Shown piece after piece: positions 10,225 through 21,450 of a stretch of 64,000 nucleotides of DNA (position 1 is its first letter; every line of letters begins with the position of its first letter). The position numbers and the translations under genes are program-made. The stretch covers positions 212,501-276,500 of the forward strand of contig NC_090145.1 in NCBI RefSeq assembly GCF_017916325.1, read 5' to 3'. The notes under the pieces were generated by a model that was not told the origin of the DNA, did not search any database, and worked only from the letters and a program-made list of their open reading frames with translations. The stretch comes from Leishmania martiniquensis (Eukaryota > Euglenozoa > Kinetoplastea > Trypanosomatida > Trypanosomatidae).

Positions 10225-11792
10225 AAGGGCATGCGTTTCTGCGTGTGTGCCCCTCCGTTGATGAGTCGAGTGAAGCGAAATGGAGCGCCTGGACATGTCG
10301 TCGGTGCGTGTGTGTGGAGGAGTGGGTTGGGGCGGGTAGTGGGTACACGGCGAGGAAGGGGGTGAGGAAAGGGGAGGTCCTCTGAAGCCGATGCCCGCAG
10401 CGTGGGTGGGCTCCTTGTACGGAAGCACACGAGCACGTTCTCTCCCCCACTGTCTCTCCCCCCTCCCCCCTCTACCCTCCCTCCGTGGGTGTGTGCGGAT
10501 ACGTTTGTTTCGTCTTCCCAAATGTGCTCCTCCTCCTCCTCCCCCCTGTCCCCTTCATCTTCTCTGTTATGCTCTTCTGCTCCCTCCCGTCCGCATGGAC
10601 TCATTTCGCTTTTTTTTTGTGTGTGTGTGTCGTGGGTGACAAAGGCCACAGCGGCACGTGTTTCGCTCCACCCGCGTGTGCCTACCCCTCTTACGAAAAT
10701 GTGCGCTGCTATCCGCGATGCGTGATTGAGTAACACGAAGGTCCTCAGGGTCTCTTCGAGCGTGAAGGCGTCCTTCGTGGTGCGTACCGTGTGCCCCACC
10801 CCCTCCCTCCTCTACACACACACACACACACACCTACCTTCATACACAGGTGCGTCGTCGAGGCTTGGGGTCGACTCTCGCAGCAGGCGAGAGGCAGGAG
10901 GTGCGACTACACGAGTCTCCGTGCTCGGCGTTGTGTCTGCCTGTGCTTCCCCTCCCCTGTTCTTCCCATGCAGAGGAAAGGGGGCATGCCTGTAGAAGAG
11001 CGACAGAGAGAGGGGAAGAGAGAAGACGGTGGGTGCTTTGCCCAGCACGTCGTCCGAAGGGTCGCCGCCACCCTATACACGCACGCCCTAAAGGAGAGGC
11101 AGACCCGTTTGGTTTTCTTAACGCAGTGGGCGCGTGCTTTCTCTGTCTCTGTCTCTCTCTCTGTCTATCCCCCCAACGCACACGCACATCCGCTGCCCAC
11201 GCTATATAGCGAGTGCGGCTGCTTCATGATGTGCACCAAATGGGCCGATCCCACTCCTTGATGACATCATTGCTCGGGTCGCACGTGAGCGTGGCGCATG
11301 CCCCCCCTCCGGCTTGCCTTCCTTTCTCCGCCTTTTCGCCTCCCGCTGCGCCCCATGGCGGAGGAAACCGATAGGGCAACTGGAACACGAGGAGGGCTGG
11401 GGAGGGCTGAATAGCGGAGGCGTCAGTGGCGCTGGCCGGGGCGCTGGCTGAGCAGCACCCGTTCTCTCTCTTCCGTGTCGTACCCTAATAGGGAGCACCG
11501 CCAACAGTCATGGCAAGCACCCTCACCCCTCTCCCTCTGTGCCGCTCTTGCTGCTATTTTTTTTTTCAGTCACGATCCTACGCGGCCAACCGGCCTCGCG
11601 CACTCGGCTGCTTCGTGGGCATGCATGAGTAGTACGCACACCATTCGCTCTGCCCCCCCCACACACACACACGCGCTTGCACGCACACACACACCAACAC
11701 CAACAACAGCGCGTGGGCACCGTCACTCCCCTTTCTGCTCATTGTTTTCCTATCCCCTCCCCCGGCAGACGCACACGGCACTATCGCCAGCG
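10225..11792. other. Intergenic spacer between the RING paralogues
   Basis: No supportable gene. Pyrimidine tracts at 10440-10610, (CA)n at 10815-10834, CT-rich runs at 11139-11170 and a T9 tract at 11556. Open frames are readings of these tracts. An upstream in-frame extension of the second RING gene (back to 11475) is rejected because it crosses the probable splice acceptor at 11768. Confidence 0.6.
11731..11768 (+). promoter_or_regulatory. Candidate spliced-leader acceptor for the second RING gene
   Basis: A strong polypyrimidine run ends in CAG with AG at 11767-11768, only 24 nt before the ATG at 11793. It decides the start: upstream in-frame ATGs would be outside the mature mRNA. Confidence 0.55.
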
Positions 11793-12365
11793 ATGCCGCC
11801 ACCGCGAGACGGTAATCACGATCCCCACCGGCGGGGGCACGGCGCCGACGGTGACGATAATGAGCCGCGCAGAAGGGGAAGCGGCCGGAACAGCATGGGC
11901 GCCGCGATCGCCTTGGCCTTCGGTGCTGGCGCCTTAGTGGTAGCAGGCGCTAGCGCGCTCTACTCGTGGTACACTCAAGAAAATGACCATCGGGATCAGA
12001 GCTACTACTGCCTTCCCCCACGCGAGGAAAACACAGTAGCCGGCATGGCAGTGGCCACTGACGGGAGCAAAAAAATAGAGGCAAAGGAGGCGATATCGCA
12101 CAGTCCACCCTCAACCTCTGGCGGATGCAGTGCGTCCCTCTCCTTCGAGGCGGACGGTGGTCATCCCTGTGTCTGCTGCCTCGAGCGCCGCCAGTCCTTT
12201 ATGTTCGTGGGATGCCGCCACATCTGTCTCTGCGAGCCGTGCCTCATTCAGCTCGGCCGGAGCTACGAAGACAACACGCTGCGGGGTCGCTTCAAGGGGC
12301 CCGTTCGAATGCCATGTCCGGTGTGCCGGGGCGTCGGTTACATTGTGAAGACATTTTCTTCCTAG
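11793..12365 (+). CDS. Small membrane-anchored RING-type zinc finger protein (paralogue 2)
   Basis: 190-aa paralogue of the protein at 9739-10224. A hydrophilic Arg/Asp/Gly-rich N-terminus (1-35) precedes a hydrophobic segment (about 37-56), then LYSWYTQ, a variable linker and the C-terminal RING: Cys126/Cys129, Cys141-x-His143, Cys147/Cys150 and Cys175/Cys178, ending VKTFSS. Identity with the upstream copy is concentrated in the RING and in the WYTQ juxtamembrane motif, while the linkers have diverged, so the duplication is old and the RING is under constraint. A probable membrane E3 ubiquitin ligase. The longer open frame from 11475 is not used because it runs through the polypyrimidine splice signal. 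Confidence 0.85.
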   Translation: MPPPRDGNHDPHRRGHGADGDDNEPRRRGSGRNSMGAAIALAFGAGALVVAGASALYSWYTQENDHRDQSYYCLPPREENTVAGMAVATDGSKKIEAKEAISHSPPSTSGGCSASLSFEADGGHPCVCCLERRQSFMFVGCRHICLCEPCLIQLGRSYEDNTLRGRFKGPVRMPCPVCRGVGYIVKTFSS

Positions 12366-14589
12366 CCCGCCCGCCCTCACCCTGCGTGTGTCTATATCTC
12401 CGCTGAGTAGCCGATGGCGCCCATCGCACTCCCACGCAGCCGGAACCCATTCGCGCGTCCGCTGTTGCCTTCGCCCATTCCTTTTGTGTTGCTGCTCTGT
12501 TCATCTCGCTGAGGGTTTTCGCGCGTTAGTCTCTCTTTCTCCTCTCTGCCCTTCCACCCCCCTCCTCTCTCTCACTTTCTGTCTGGTTCGGTGCCGTCAT
12601 TGCTGTTTTTTTTTCTCTCTTCCCCTCGCTCTGTTAGCGGCCGATGTCTCTTCAGTATCGACCTGCCACTCCTCCCCCCTCGTCGCCAACCACGGGTGCA
12701 TGCATCTGCTGCAGCCGTTAGGGTTGTCCTCACTTCTTTTTTTTTGTTGTCAGTCGCTCTGATGCACTACCACGGCCACTGCACCCCCATCTCCCACACA
12801 CCCCTCCCCCGCGACTTCCCGTGCCGTGGTGGTGGCCCGTGAGCTAGCGACTTCTCCGGACTCTCTTGTGCGGTCGTGCATGTGCAATAGCTTGCCTGCA
12901 CCCCTCTGTGACTCTCTGTCGCTCGCTCTCTCTTTGTGTGTGTGTGTGCGCGCCTCTGCCGTGCGCTTCAACAATCCAGCGACGTAAAACAGCGGAGATC
13001 GACTCCCTTAGAGACGTCCAACGGTGCCTTCTCAAGAGAGGAGTGCGGGCGCCTTCCTTGGCAGAAAGGGGAACCGATGTCACGGGAGCACACGCAGCAA
13101 GAGCGACAACGACCTTCAATGGCGTGCCTACCCATCATGTCTAGTCGAGTGTGCCACCCGTCCGCGAGGCTCCCCTTCTTACGTTGCCGTCTGCTGCGCT
13201 GGGCGTGGGAGCCGTGGAGGCGTTCGCAGTTGCGGGTCGCCGTCGACAGTTGCAGAGGATAGAGTTACGCGAATGGAGAATAAGAAGCAACATGTAAGTC
13301 CGTGTCGGTGTGTCTGCAGGGGATGAGGGGGGAGGGGCAAGGGCGGAGGTGCCTGCTCTGCATATACCTCTGCAGATCCCTCTGAGGTGTTCTTGTTTCT
13401 TGAGCAGATCTGATGCGCAGGTGCACACTGGCATAGTCATGGCCCCCCTTTTTTCTGCGCTCTGTCTCCCTTTCTCTGACCGGAAGGCCTCGATAAGCCA
13501 TGTGTGACGAACCGGGTGAGGTGGCACAGATGGAGCGTGCGTGACCTCCATGAAGATCTGAGCTACCTTTCCCCAGCTGTCAGGCGAAGGGAGCATGCCC
13601 TCTCGTGATGTGGTGATCTGCCCGTCAAACTTTGTCCGCAGGTGCACCCTCCCCTCGAATCCGCTGATCGCGCTTAAGCGAATCCGCTTTGCCGCCACGT
13701 GGCGCTTCCTCTCACACGCAGCCGCGCACCGCCGTGCGCCGAAGAGAACTTGAGCGAGGGAGGAGGGGGGAGGAAGAAGTGGCGCTCCCGTTTTGCCGCG
13801 CCTGGGAAAGTGCTGTATACATATATATATATATATATGTGTGTGTGTATGTATTCCGATACCGTCGCCTCATTTCGCTGCTGTGGCTCTGGCAGATGAA
13901 TGGGGAGATGAGGATGAACGAGCCGGCAACGCGCGAGGCCCACATTTTCCCGTCGCCCTATTCTCTTTGCCTCTCTCTCTCCCTCGGTGTGTGTGTGTGT
14001 GCCTCTGCCTCGAGGTTTCCCATCGTCACCCGGCGCTCATTCTCTTCTTCTTTTGTGGTTGTGGTTGTTCGGTGCCTATGGGAGGGAGGGGCGAATGTGC
14101 CGGCTCTCTTATTCCGCAGGCAAACACATAAAGAAGCCTCTACGCATGCGCCAACGTGCATCGGCTGCCGGTGTGGCGCCGCTTTTCCTCGTCAAGCATC
14201 CGTCTCCTCTCCCGTCTTGAAGGCCTGCTGGCTCAGGGTATCAAAAGGGTCTCTCTCCCCTCCCCCTTCTTCTCTCCCAATGAACGTGTTGCTCACTGCG
14301 TGTTCTGTCTTGGTGACTCCCCAACCCCCTCCCTCACCCCTTCCACCCGCCCCTCGCCGCGCACGTCTGCACGACCTGGCATGTTGGCCTGCTCCGCGCA
14401 GAATATTACACGCCCGCGTCGCATCCCTCCGTAGAGCAAACACGGCCGAACTGCATCCAACCAAAGAAAAATTAGAGAGCATAAAGCAGCCCGTCTCTCG
14501 GCGATTACATCGACAGCCCCCGGTCCAAGAGCCCTTCACGAAGGGGAACGTGCACATAACGCGGCTCATCGAAAAAAAAAGCTGTTCGA
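12366..14589. other. Intergenic spacer with microsatellites
   Basis: No confident gene on the + strand. Pyrimidine tracts at 12530-12640 and 13960-14000. A more gene-like antisense frame around 13502-13698 is discussed as a finding. No tRNA, snoRNA or rRNA pattern was recognised. Confidence 0.55.
13815..13850. repeat. (AT)n-(GT)n compound microsatellite
   Basis: An alternating TA run of about 20 nt passes directly into a GT run and TATGTATT, in an otherwise GC-rich spacer. Likely length-polymorphic. Confidence 0.85.
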
Positions 14590-14841
14590 ATGCCGTCTGG
14601 AAACGGATGCCGTGCGAACCAGCGCCGCGAGCGCGAGATGAAGAAGGCGCAGAGCGCCGGCGCCAAGCACACTTCTGAGGACTTGAAGAAGCACGAGCAG
14701 AGCAAGAACGCCATTCAGTGCAAGGTTTGCTTGCAGGGATTCCCCCGCACGGTGCGGCGGCCGGAGTTGGAGCAGCACTTTGAGAAGCATTCAAAGGTGG
14801 GCAAGTCCTTTGAAGAGATGTTCCCTGACTTTACGGAGTGA
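14590..14841 (+). CDS. Small C2H2 zinc finger protein, At2g23090/ZNF706-like family
   Basis: 83-aa basic protein. A Lys/Arg-rich N-terminus (about 1-40: QRREREMKKAQ, then KKHEQSKNA) is followed by one zinc finger with ligands Cys44, Cys47, His63 and His67 (IQCKVCLQGF, then QHFEKHSK), ending EEMFPDF. Size, order and the CKVC-x-F and HxxxH spacing match the small eukaryotic At2g23090-like/ZNF706 (4F5-SERF related) proteins, whose molecular role is poorly defined. Short but complete, with an ATG behind A-rich leader sequence. It is the last single-copy gene before the leishmanolysin cluster. Confidence 0.82.
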   Translation: MPSGNGCRANQRREREMKKAQSAGAKHTSEDLKKHEQSKNAIQCKVCLQGFPRTVRRPELEQHFEKHSKVGKSFEEMFPDFTE

Positions 14842-17800
14842 AGATAAAGCAGAGGGAGAGAGCACGGCATATTCGCCGACACACGCACACACACACACAC
14901 ATATATTTATATTTTTTTGTTCTCTGGATGTGCTCATATGTGCGCCGACGCGAACATGACCAGAAACTATATGGATACACAAGCGCGCCTCTGGCGCTGC
15001 TGTCACGCTGCGGCGGCAGGTCACCTGCGCCAGTGTACGCGATGAAGCGGCCGGCCGCCAAAAGGGATTCAGTCTGCCCTTTCTTGTCCCTCTTCCGCAT
15101 ACGCGCTGCGAGACGGGCGCCAGGCGGAGTCCATCAGGCGGCTTACCGTGACAGGGGGTGGTGGCGGCGCTGCTTCTCGGATACGCACAAGCAGGAAGTC
15201 GTTCCGCCCCCTGCAGAGGGCACTGGGAGAGGTGGCCCTCTGCCGGCTATGCCATGTAGGGCCCGGAGTCGCTTCGCGCCGCTGCATCGCGTGATGTGAT
15301 GTAGAGACTCGTCACGCTGGAGTCTGGAGCACTTAATCGTGTAATGTGTTGTGCTCGCTTCATGTTGTTTATGCGCGTGTGTTTGTGTGTGCTCGACGGT
15401 TGGGGGGGCATCTGTGGTGTCTCACGAGGCTGCTCTATCGGGTGTGAACTTCTTTGCCAACGTCTCTTTCTTTCTGTTTTCAAGGAGGAGGAGGAGGGGC
15501 TATTTTGTCCCTCACACTGTTCTTGCGCACGTGTGGAGGCTGTGCTTCGCAGCGCCTTCGCCTACAGCGCTCGCACCTATGCATTCTGAGGCCTTTCTCA
15601 GGGATCTCGCCACTCGCCGCATCGTTGGCCCACTTTGATGCCATCGGCGGAGATGGGAAGCGGCGGATATGGGAGGGACTCACCTGCGGGCGCTGCCAAA
15701 GGCCGGGGCCTTGCGCTGGTTCCGTCGTGGCAGCGGACTCACGGCCGCCGTACGAATTCGTACGCCTCTGACAGAGAAGACAACTCTGCGGGTCAGGCGA
15801 TTTGAGGCCGGCGCATAACTACGCGGGTGCGTCAAAAGGGCCCAACGCTTGTCCTTTTCAGCTGCTCAGAGGGAGAGGGGAGGCCGATGCGGCACGGGTG
15901 AGATACGCGCTAGCACATCATTACGCGCTCGATGCCATTGTGAGTGGCGGTGTTCTTGGAGCCTCGAGTGGTCGGCGAAGCTCGAGCACCGTTTCGGGGA
16001 TGGAGAATCCACTGGCGCATCCTCACCGCAAGTGCAGAGAGGGACATTCCCAGCATGCCAGCGAAGTGGCAGGTACTACATCATCTGCGCGCCACGCTGT
16101 TACTGCCACTCACCCACCGCGGCAGAAAACCCGAAGTAGACTCAGACGCCCCTGAGCATCTCACTGCCGATAGATGGAGGGGAGGGGGGAAAGCGCCGTC
16201 ATGTAAGCTTCTGCCGCAGCGTCGCGGATTGTGTGCCGCGGTTGCAAGAGGGGGCACCGCTCTCGCATCGAAGACATGGGGAAGGGCAGGCCCGTCATGC
16301 ATCGCTGGTAGTCCCGGTGTGTTGTGCCGTGGACAAAGTTTTTTCCCCATTGACGTACACCCCGATTCTGTCGTTGCGCTTCAACGCACAGTGACGGCAG
16401 AGAAGGTAAAAAGAGAGGCTCACACCATGGGCGATCTATCTGCAGAAGTGGTGCGCAAAGACGTCGCCATGGGCCGCTTTTCCACTCGCGCGGGGGCTGC
16501 GTTGCGCGCTGCGAGGAGAGAGGGTGGAAGGGAAGAAGCGAGTCGGCAACACCCGTGCACATACACTTGCCCGATATATGCTGGTCAAGGTGAATGGTCT
16601 TCGCAGCAGGCCCAGTGACGTTTTTATTACTCCAAAATGACGAGACCTCCGCGTGAGGGCGTCGCAGCCCGCTGTGGCTCAATTCATACCCTCATTGGCG
16701 TTGAACGGTGCGAGCGCCAAATGTTTTGATGTCCCTCTGCACTGCACCGTCCGCCTACAGCGAGCGTGAAAGGAGGAGGGAGGGGACTGGGCTAAACTGC
16801 AGAGTCGTTGCTCGCGTGCCGCTTCTACCCGCTTCGCCTGGGGAAGCCGCCAGCAGCGCGCCCGGGGAAAGTGACACACTGAGGCGCACGAGGTCGCTGC
16901 TCATGGGGAGACGTCTGCGTAGAGGGCTTCGAAGGGGACACATGTGGGCGTACCAGTAAGAAAACTGCTGAAGTGCCTTCACAACGCATTGAACCGCCCT
17001 GCACGCCTCTCATGCAAAAAGGGCAGGTAAAGCGCGGCGGCATTGCTTTCGTGTCGAGTGGCAGCGGATCGGCCCCTTTGTCCAAATCTCTTCCTTCGCT
17101 CTCTTCTGTAGGGTACCCGCGACGGTTGCAGCTCGTGGCGTGCAGGTGATCGAAGTGCTCGCCAGACGTTTTGGCCAGCACTCGTCTGACGACGCTGTTC
17201 CGCTGCAACGAAGATGACACTTAGTCGGTGCAACAGAGAGGGAGCGGGGATGGTACACGTAGAGATGTGTTTGTGTACACCTTGTTCTCTGGTGGACCGC
17301 ATGTGTGCCGTAGAGGGCCCTCAGCCCTCCTCCCCTCCGCCGCCCTCATCACCGGCCCATATCCACGGGCATCGTCTTCTTTGCTCTCAACAGACCGCGT
17401 GAAAGATGCAGCCGTGGTGAGGCCCGCCAGGAGCCAGCGCCGCCTTCGAGGTCTCTCTGCTCGATGAGGGGTGTAAGAGGTGGGACATGAGTTGCATTGC
17501 AGGGGCGCCGCCGCCGCCAACCACATCGCCCCTTTTCTTTCCTTCACATCGCCCATGTTACCTGGTGGAAGAGCACAAGGGGTAACGGTTTACGTGCGCA
17601 CACGAGTGCGTACGGAACTCACACACACACAAGCACGGGTCCTTGGCACGCCGGACGAGGAGCACTAAACGCAGGCGATACCCTTCTGCGCCAGGAAAAA
17701 AAAAGGCAGCGACAGTATGGAAGCGATGGGCGCCCTTTTCCTCTCTGCTTCGCGCAGAATCGCATCTCGGGCACCCTTCACAAGGGCGACCGACAGCACG

Positions 17801-18234
17801 CATAGTGAATAAGGCCTGACACCCTTTTTCACTTCCCGTCACTGTCTTCACAGTCTCGGTCGAGCCCCGTATCTCCTGCCCACCTATGCAGCAGGGCACG
17901 GCTGCCAGAGCCACGGTTGCCGGGCACCGCTTTCCTCCCTAGCCGCCTTGCGGGCGGCGCCTCCCCAAGAGCGGGGCACCCCTTTCTGCAGCCCTGCACT
18001 ATCCCCTCTACCATCCAAAACGGCCCTTTCGCAGCCTCCCGAAACCTTCTCCTCCCCTTGCGCACTGCCATCTGCCTACCAACCATAAAGTCCGACGACT
18101 CACCCTATCGACACCCAACTTCAGCGACACGACATCCACTCTTCCCTCGTTTCTCTTCGACCTCACCATCTGCGAGGCGCTCCCCCTCGCGACATCCTGA
18201 TACGGTTCTCGCAGTCGCCTCCCTTCGCGCCACC
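14842..18234. other. 3.4-kb gene-poor region upstream of the leishmanolysin cluster
   Basis: No supportable gene on either strand. It starts with (CA)n-T8 at 14884-14918. Much of 15000-17800 is of mixed composition with scattered short open frames on both strands, unlike the simple pyrimidine spacers elsewhere. Such texture could reflect decayed SIDER/DIRE-type retroposon sequence, but I could not identify a diagnostic signature. The last 250 nt are pyrimidine-rich and supply the 5' leader of the first leishmanolysin gene. Confidence 0.5.
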
Positions 18235-20181
18235 ATGCTTTCGACTCCGTTCCTCAGCAGAAGCCACCGGCGCAGACAGACATGCGCACGAGTCTCGAGC
18301 GTCATCCGCTTCGCCATGGCCTCGTACATCCTCCTCCTCCCCTTCCTTGCAGACGGGGTGTCTGCCACGTCCATCGTTCCAAGCCGCCACAGCCTCCGGG
18401 ATCATCGTTGCATCCACGATGCGATGCAGCAGCGCGTGCTGCAGTCGGTGGCGCAGCAGAGCAGAGCTCCCGGCACTGTCTCGGCACTGGGCCTGCCCTA
18501 CGTCTCAGCCGGCTCGATCAGCAGCAATCACACCATCGGCTATGCGCTGGCCGATAGCCCCTCGCCGAGTGCCGTGCGCGCCAAGGACTGGGGCCTGCTG
18601 CGCGTCACCGTCTCCACCGCCGACCTCACCGACCCCGCCTACCACTGCGCTCGCGTCGGGCAGCGCGTCAACAACCACGGCGACGGCATCGTCACCTGCA
18701 AACAGGAAGACATCCTCACGGTTGAGAAGCGCGACACCCTCGTCAACTACCTCATCCCGCAGGCGGTGCAGCTGCACACGGAGCGGCTGAGCGTGCGGCA
18801 GGTGCAGGGCAGCTGGAAGGTGACCAACATGACAGGAGAGAGCTGTGGCGATGTCAAGGTGCCGCTGGAGCACCTCACGCAGGGCGTCAGCAGCACCGAC
18901 TTCGTGCTCTACGTGGCCTCGGTGCCGAGCGAGCCGGGGGTGCTGGCGTGGGCCACGACCTGCCAGGTGTTCTATGACAACCAGCCCGCCGTGGGCGTCA
19001 TGAACATCCCTGCGGCGAACATTGCGTCGCGCTACGACCAGGGCGTCACGCGTGTCGTGGCGCACGAGATGGCGCACGCGCTCGGCTTCAGCAGTACCTT
19101 CCTCAACAGCGCCGGGATGGTGCAGCGTGTCTCTGGCCTTCGCGGCAAGGACTTCGATGTTCCTGTGATCAACAGCAGCACGGTGGTGGCGAAGGCGCGC
19201 GAGCAGTACGGCTGCGACACCCTGGAGCACATGGAGGTGGAGGACCAGGGCGGACCATACTCAGCCGGCTCGCACTTGAAGATGCGCAACGCCAAGGATA
19301 ACCTCATGGGGCCTGCCGCCAGCGCCGGGTACTACACCGCCCTGACGATGGCCGTCTTCCAGGACCTCGGCTTCTACCGGCCGGACTTCAGCAAGGCGGA
19401 GACGATGCCGTGGGCCGAGAAGGTCGGCTGCGACTTCCTCACGAAGAAGTGCATGGAGGAGAACGAGACGCGGTGGCCGGAGATGTTCTGCAACCGATCA
19501 GAGAGGGAAATGCGGTGCACCTCTGACCGGCTCCGGCTCGGAACCTGCGGTGTAGCCGTCTATGAAGCGCCCATGCCGGTGTACTGGCAGTACTTCACCA
19601 ACGCATCTCTGGGCGGCTACTCCGCCTTCCTGGACTACTGCCCCTTTGTTGCGGGGTACAGAGATGGGTCCTGCAACCAGGACCCGTTTGCCGCATCGGC
19701 CTCCCTGGCGCTCTTCAACGTTTTTTCTGAGTCGTCCCGCTGCATCGATGGAGACTTCAGGCCGAAGAACAGCACTGCAGCCGTCGGGTACTATGCCGGC
19801 ATGTGCGCCAACGTGAAGTGCGACAGGGCGACGCGCACGTACAGCGTGGGGGTGTACGGCAGCAGCGACTACCTCAACTGCACGCCTGGCAAAAGCGTCG
19901 CGCTGGCCACGATCAGCGGTGCCTTCGAGGACGGCGGCTACATCACGTGCCCGCCGTACGTGAGCATGTGCCAGGGCAACGTGAAGGGCGCCATGGACTT
20001 CGAAGGAGACCTCGAGGGCTCCAGCAGCAGCGAAGACGCGGCCGACAGAGCGGCGATGCAGGTGTGGAGCGAAAGGATGGCTGCATTGGCTACGGTGACG
20101 ACGGTGCTGCTAGTGGCGGTGCTCTCGCTCATGGCGCTCGTGGTGCTGTGGCTGCTATTCCTCAGCTGCCCGTGCTTGTGA
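18235..20181 (+). CDS. GP63: Leishmanolysin (GP63/MSP, peptidase M8), array 1 copy A
   Basis: Zinc metalloprotease of the parasite surface, 648 aa. The catalytic signature HEMAH gives His277, Glu278 and His281; the third zinc ligand is His347 in GSHLKM and the Met-turn is Met358, spacings typical of leishmanolysin. A pro-region Cys59 in HRCIHDAM fits the cysteine switch. Numerous paired cysteines fill the C-terminal half. The last 30 residues are very hydrophobic and end CPCL, so the tail is either a transmembrane anchor or an unusual GPI signal. The start is the first ATG behind the pyrimidine-rich leader, in CCACCATG context; the frame opens further upstream to 17917 but only through spacer. 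The first 168 nt of the CDS are unrelated to copies B-F; near-identity starts at 18403. The Met-turn reads LMGPA instead of LMAPA. Confidence 0.93.
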   Translation: MLSTPFLSRSHRRRQTCARVSSVIRFAMASYILLLPFLADGVSATSIVPSRHSLRDHRCIHDAMQQRVLQSVAQQSRAPGTVSALGLPYVSAGSISSNHTIGYALADSPSPSAVRAKDWGLLRVTVSTADLTDPAYHCARVGQRVNNHGDGIVTCKQEDILTVEKRDTLVNYLIPQAVQLHTERLSVRQVQGSWKVTNMTGESCGDVKVPLEHLTQGVSSTDFVLYVASVPSEPGVLAWATTCQVFYDNQPAVGVMNIPAANIASRYDQGVTRVVAHEMAHALGFSSTFLNSAGMVQRVSGLRGKDFDVPVINSSTVVAKAREQYGCDTLEHMEVEDQGGPYSAGSHLKMRNAKDNLMGPAASAGYYTALTMAVFQDLGFYRPDFSKAETMPWAEKVGCDFLTKKCMEENETRWPEMFCNRSEREMRCTSDRLRLGTCGVAVYEAPMPVYWQYFTNASLGGYSAFLDYCPFVAGYRDGSCNQDPFAASASLALFNVFSESSRCIDGDFRPKNSTAAVGYYAGMCANVKCDRATRTYSVGVYGSSDYLNCTPGKSVALATISGAFEDGGYITCPPYVSMCQGNVKGAMDFEGDLEGSSSSEDAADRAAMQVWSERMAALATVTTVLLVAVLSLMALVVLWLLFLSCPCL

Positions 20182-21158
20182 GGCAGGGGTGTGAGGGGCG
20201 GGAGCGTGAGTCACGGGGACCTGCGCTGATGACGGCGGCCATCGGCGCACACGTGCGTTGGAGCGGTCTTCGAGTGTGTGGGTGTGGGTGCCTCCTTTTT
20301 CTCTGCGCTTCACGCGCACGCACTCTTTCTCGCGGGCGCCCATCCCCTGCCTCCGCCCCTCCCCGGCGCTGACAGCCTCTGCAGAGCGCCGTCGGGCTTC
20401 GAGCTGAGCGTGCGTGGTGTGCTGTGCGGGGAGGGGGGCAGCGAGGGGTATTTGGCGGCGTCCACCGCCCCTTTCTCCCCTCCTCTTCTCTTCCACGCGT
20501 GGGTGGGTGCGCCGCTGGTAGGTGCCTGGTGCCGGCGCTGGCGGTAGCGACGGCTGCGTGTCTCGCTCTTCTGCCGTCTGCAGGTGGTGGAGGCCCACGA
20601 GTCTTGCACGCCGTGGGGGCGGTAAGCGGCACGGCACGAACCACGCTGAGGAGCTTCATGTCCCGGGTGGCCCGGCGACCGCGGCGATGCTCCTCCGCCC
20701 GCTGAGCGCGAGCAGGGCGGTGAAAGGGCTTGAGCAGCCGTCCGCAGGTGCGAAGGTGACCGCAAAGGAAAAGGCGGCGCGACGCACAGCGGGACGGGTG
20801 CGGCGCCCACAGATGCGTGCGTGCGCGCCTGCCGCATCGCCCCTCCAGCGATCCCCCCCTCCCCCGACGTGCGGCCTCTCGAGGGCAGGCTGGTGAGGAG
20901 GACGAAGCACGAGAGTAAGGGGTGGACGCACCGCCGGCTGATGGGCTGGCCGGACGGCACGGCGCGACGCCCTCCCTCGGCTGCTGCCGCACACACGCCC
21001 GCACAGAAATCCCGTCCTTTTACGCGTCCACTCGCCACACGCCCCACGCACAAGCACACAGGCAAAGACCGAGACGGCCGCGGGCACCACACCTCTCACA
21101 AGGGGGCGCGGGGGACCGACGGACGCACAGAGCTGTCCGCTAACCCCGCACCTGGTGT

Positions 21159-21450
21159 GCCCTACAGCACATGTGTCGCGTCGCGCAGCAGGTTGGCAAC
21201 CACGCCGGCGCCACGGCCACCTGCACCGCTGAAGACATCCTCACGGACTAGACGTGCGACAGGGGCAGGGCGGCTGGGCGGTGCCGCCGGCCGTCTGGGC
21301 CGGCTGCGACTTCCTTACCCGGAAGCGTGTGGAGGGAGACACGACGCAGCGGGCGGCCATGCGCGCATACAGCATCCAGGTGCACAGATCCCCTGCCTGT
21401 TGGCTGCAGCGCTGCCCGGCGCCGTCCTCGTTGTCGCTGCACGCCGAGCC
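21159..21450 (+). pseudogene. Decayed, internally deleted leishmanolysin relic in spacer A-B
   Basis: Block i (21171-21251) reads MCRVAQQVGNHAGATATCTA then EDILTD and a stop; it matches the pro/mature junction region of the intact genes ([12 protein letters not shown] then TCTGDDILT). Block ii, in another frame (21293 to about 21450), reads VWAGCDFLTRK, VEGDTTQ, then AYSIQVH, matching [20 protein letters not shown] and RTYSVQVH of the C-terminal half. Hundreds of codons are missing between blocks, including the zinc site. A weaker block iii at about 22026-22140 (CLTISTTEGGS, then a hydrophobic run) may be the C-terminal [11 protein letters not shown] region and tail. Non-functional. Confidence 0.78.

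Noticed and set aside
14581..14592. GTTCGAATGCC resembling a tRNA B box
   Set aside because: No matching A box or cloverleaf around it; the similar GTTCGAATGCC at 12303 is inside the RING coding sequence.
20162..21004. Long minus-strand and alternative-frame ORFs repeated in every array 1 spacer and gene
   Set aside because: Shadows in GC-rich DNA; they repeat only because the unit repeats and have Arg/Pro/Ala-biased content without any domain.
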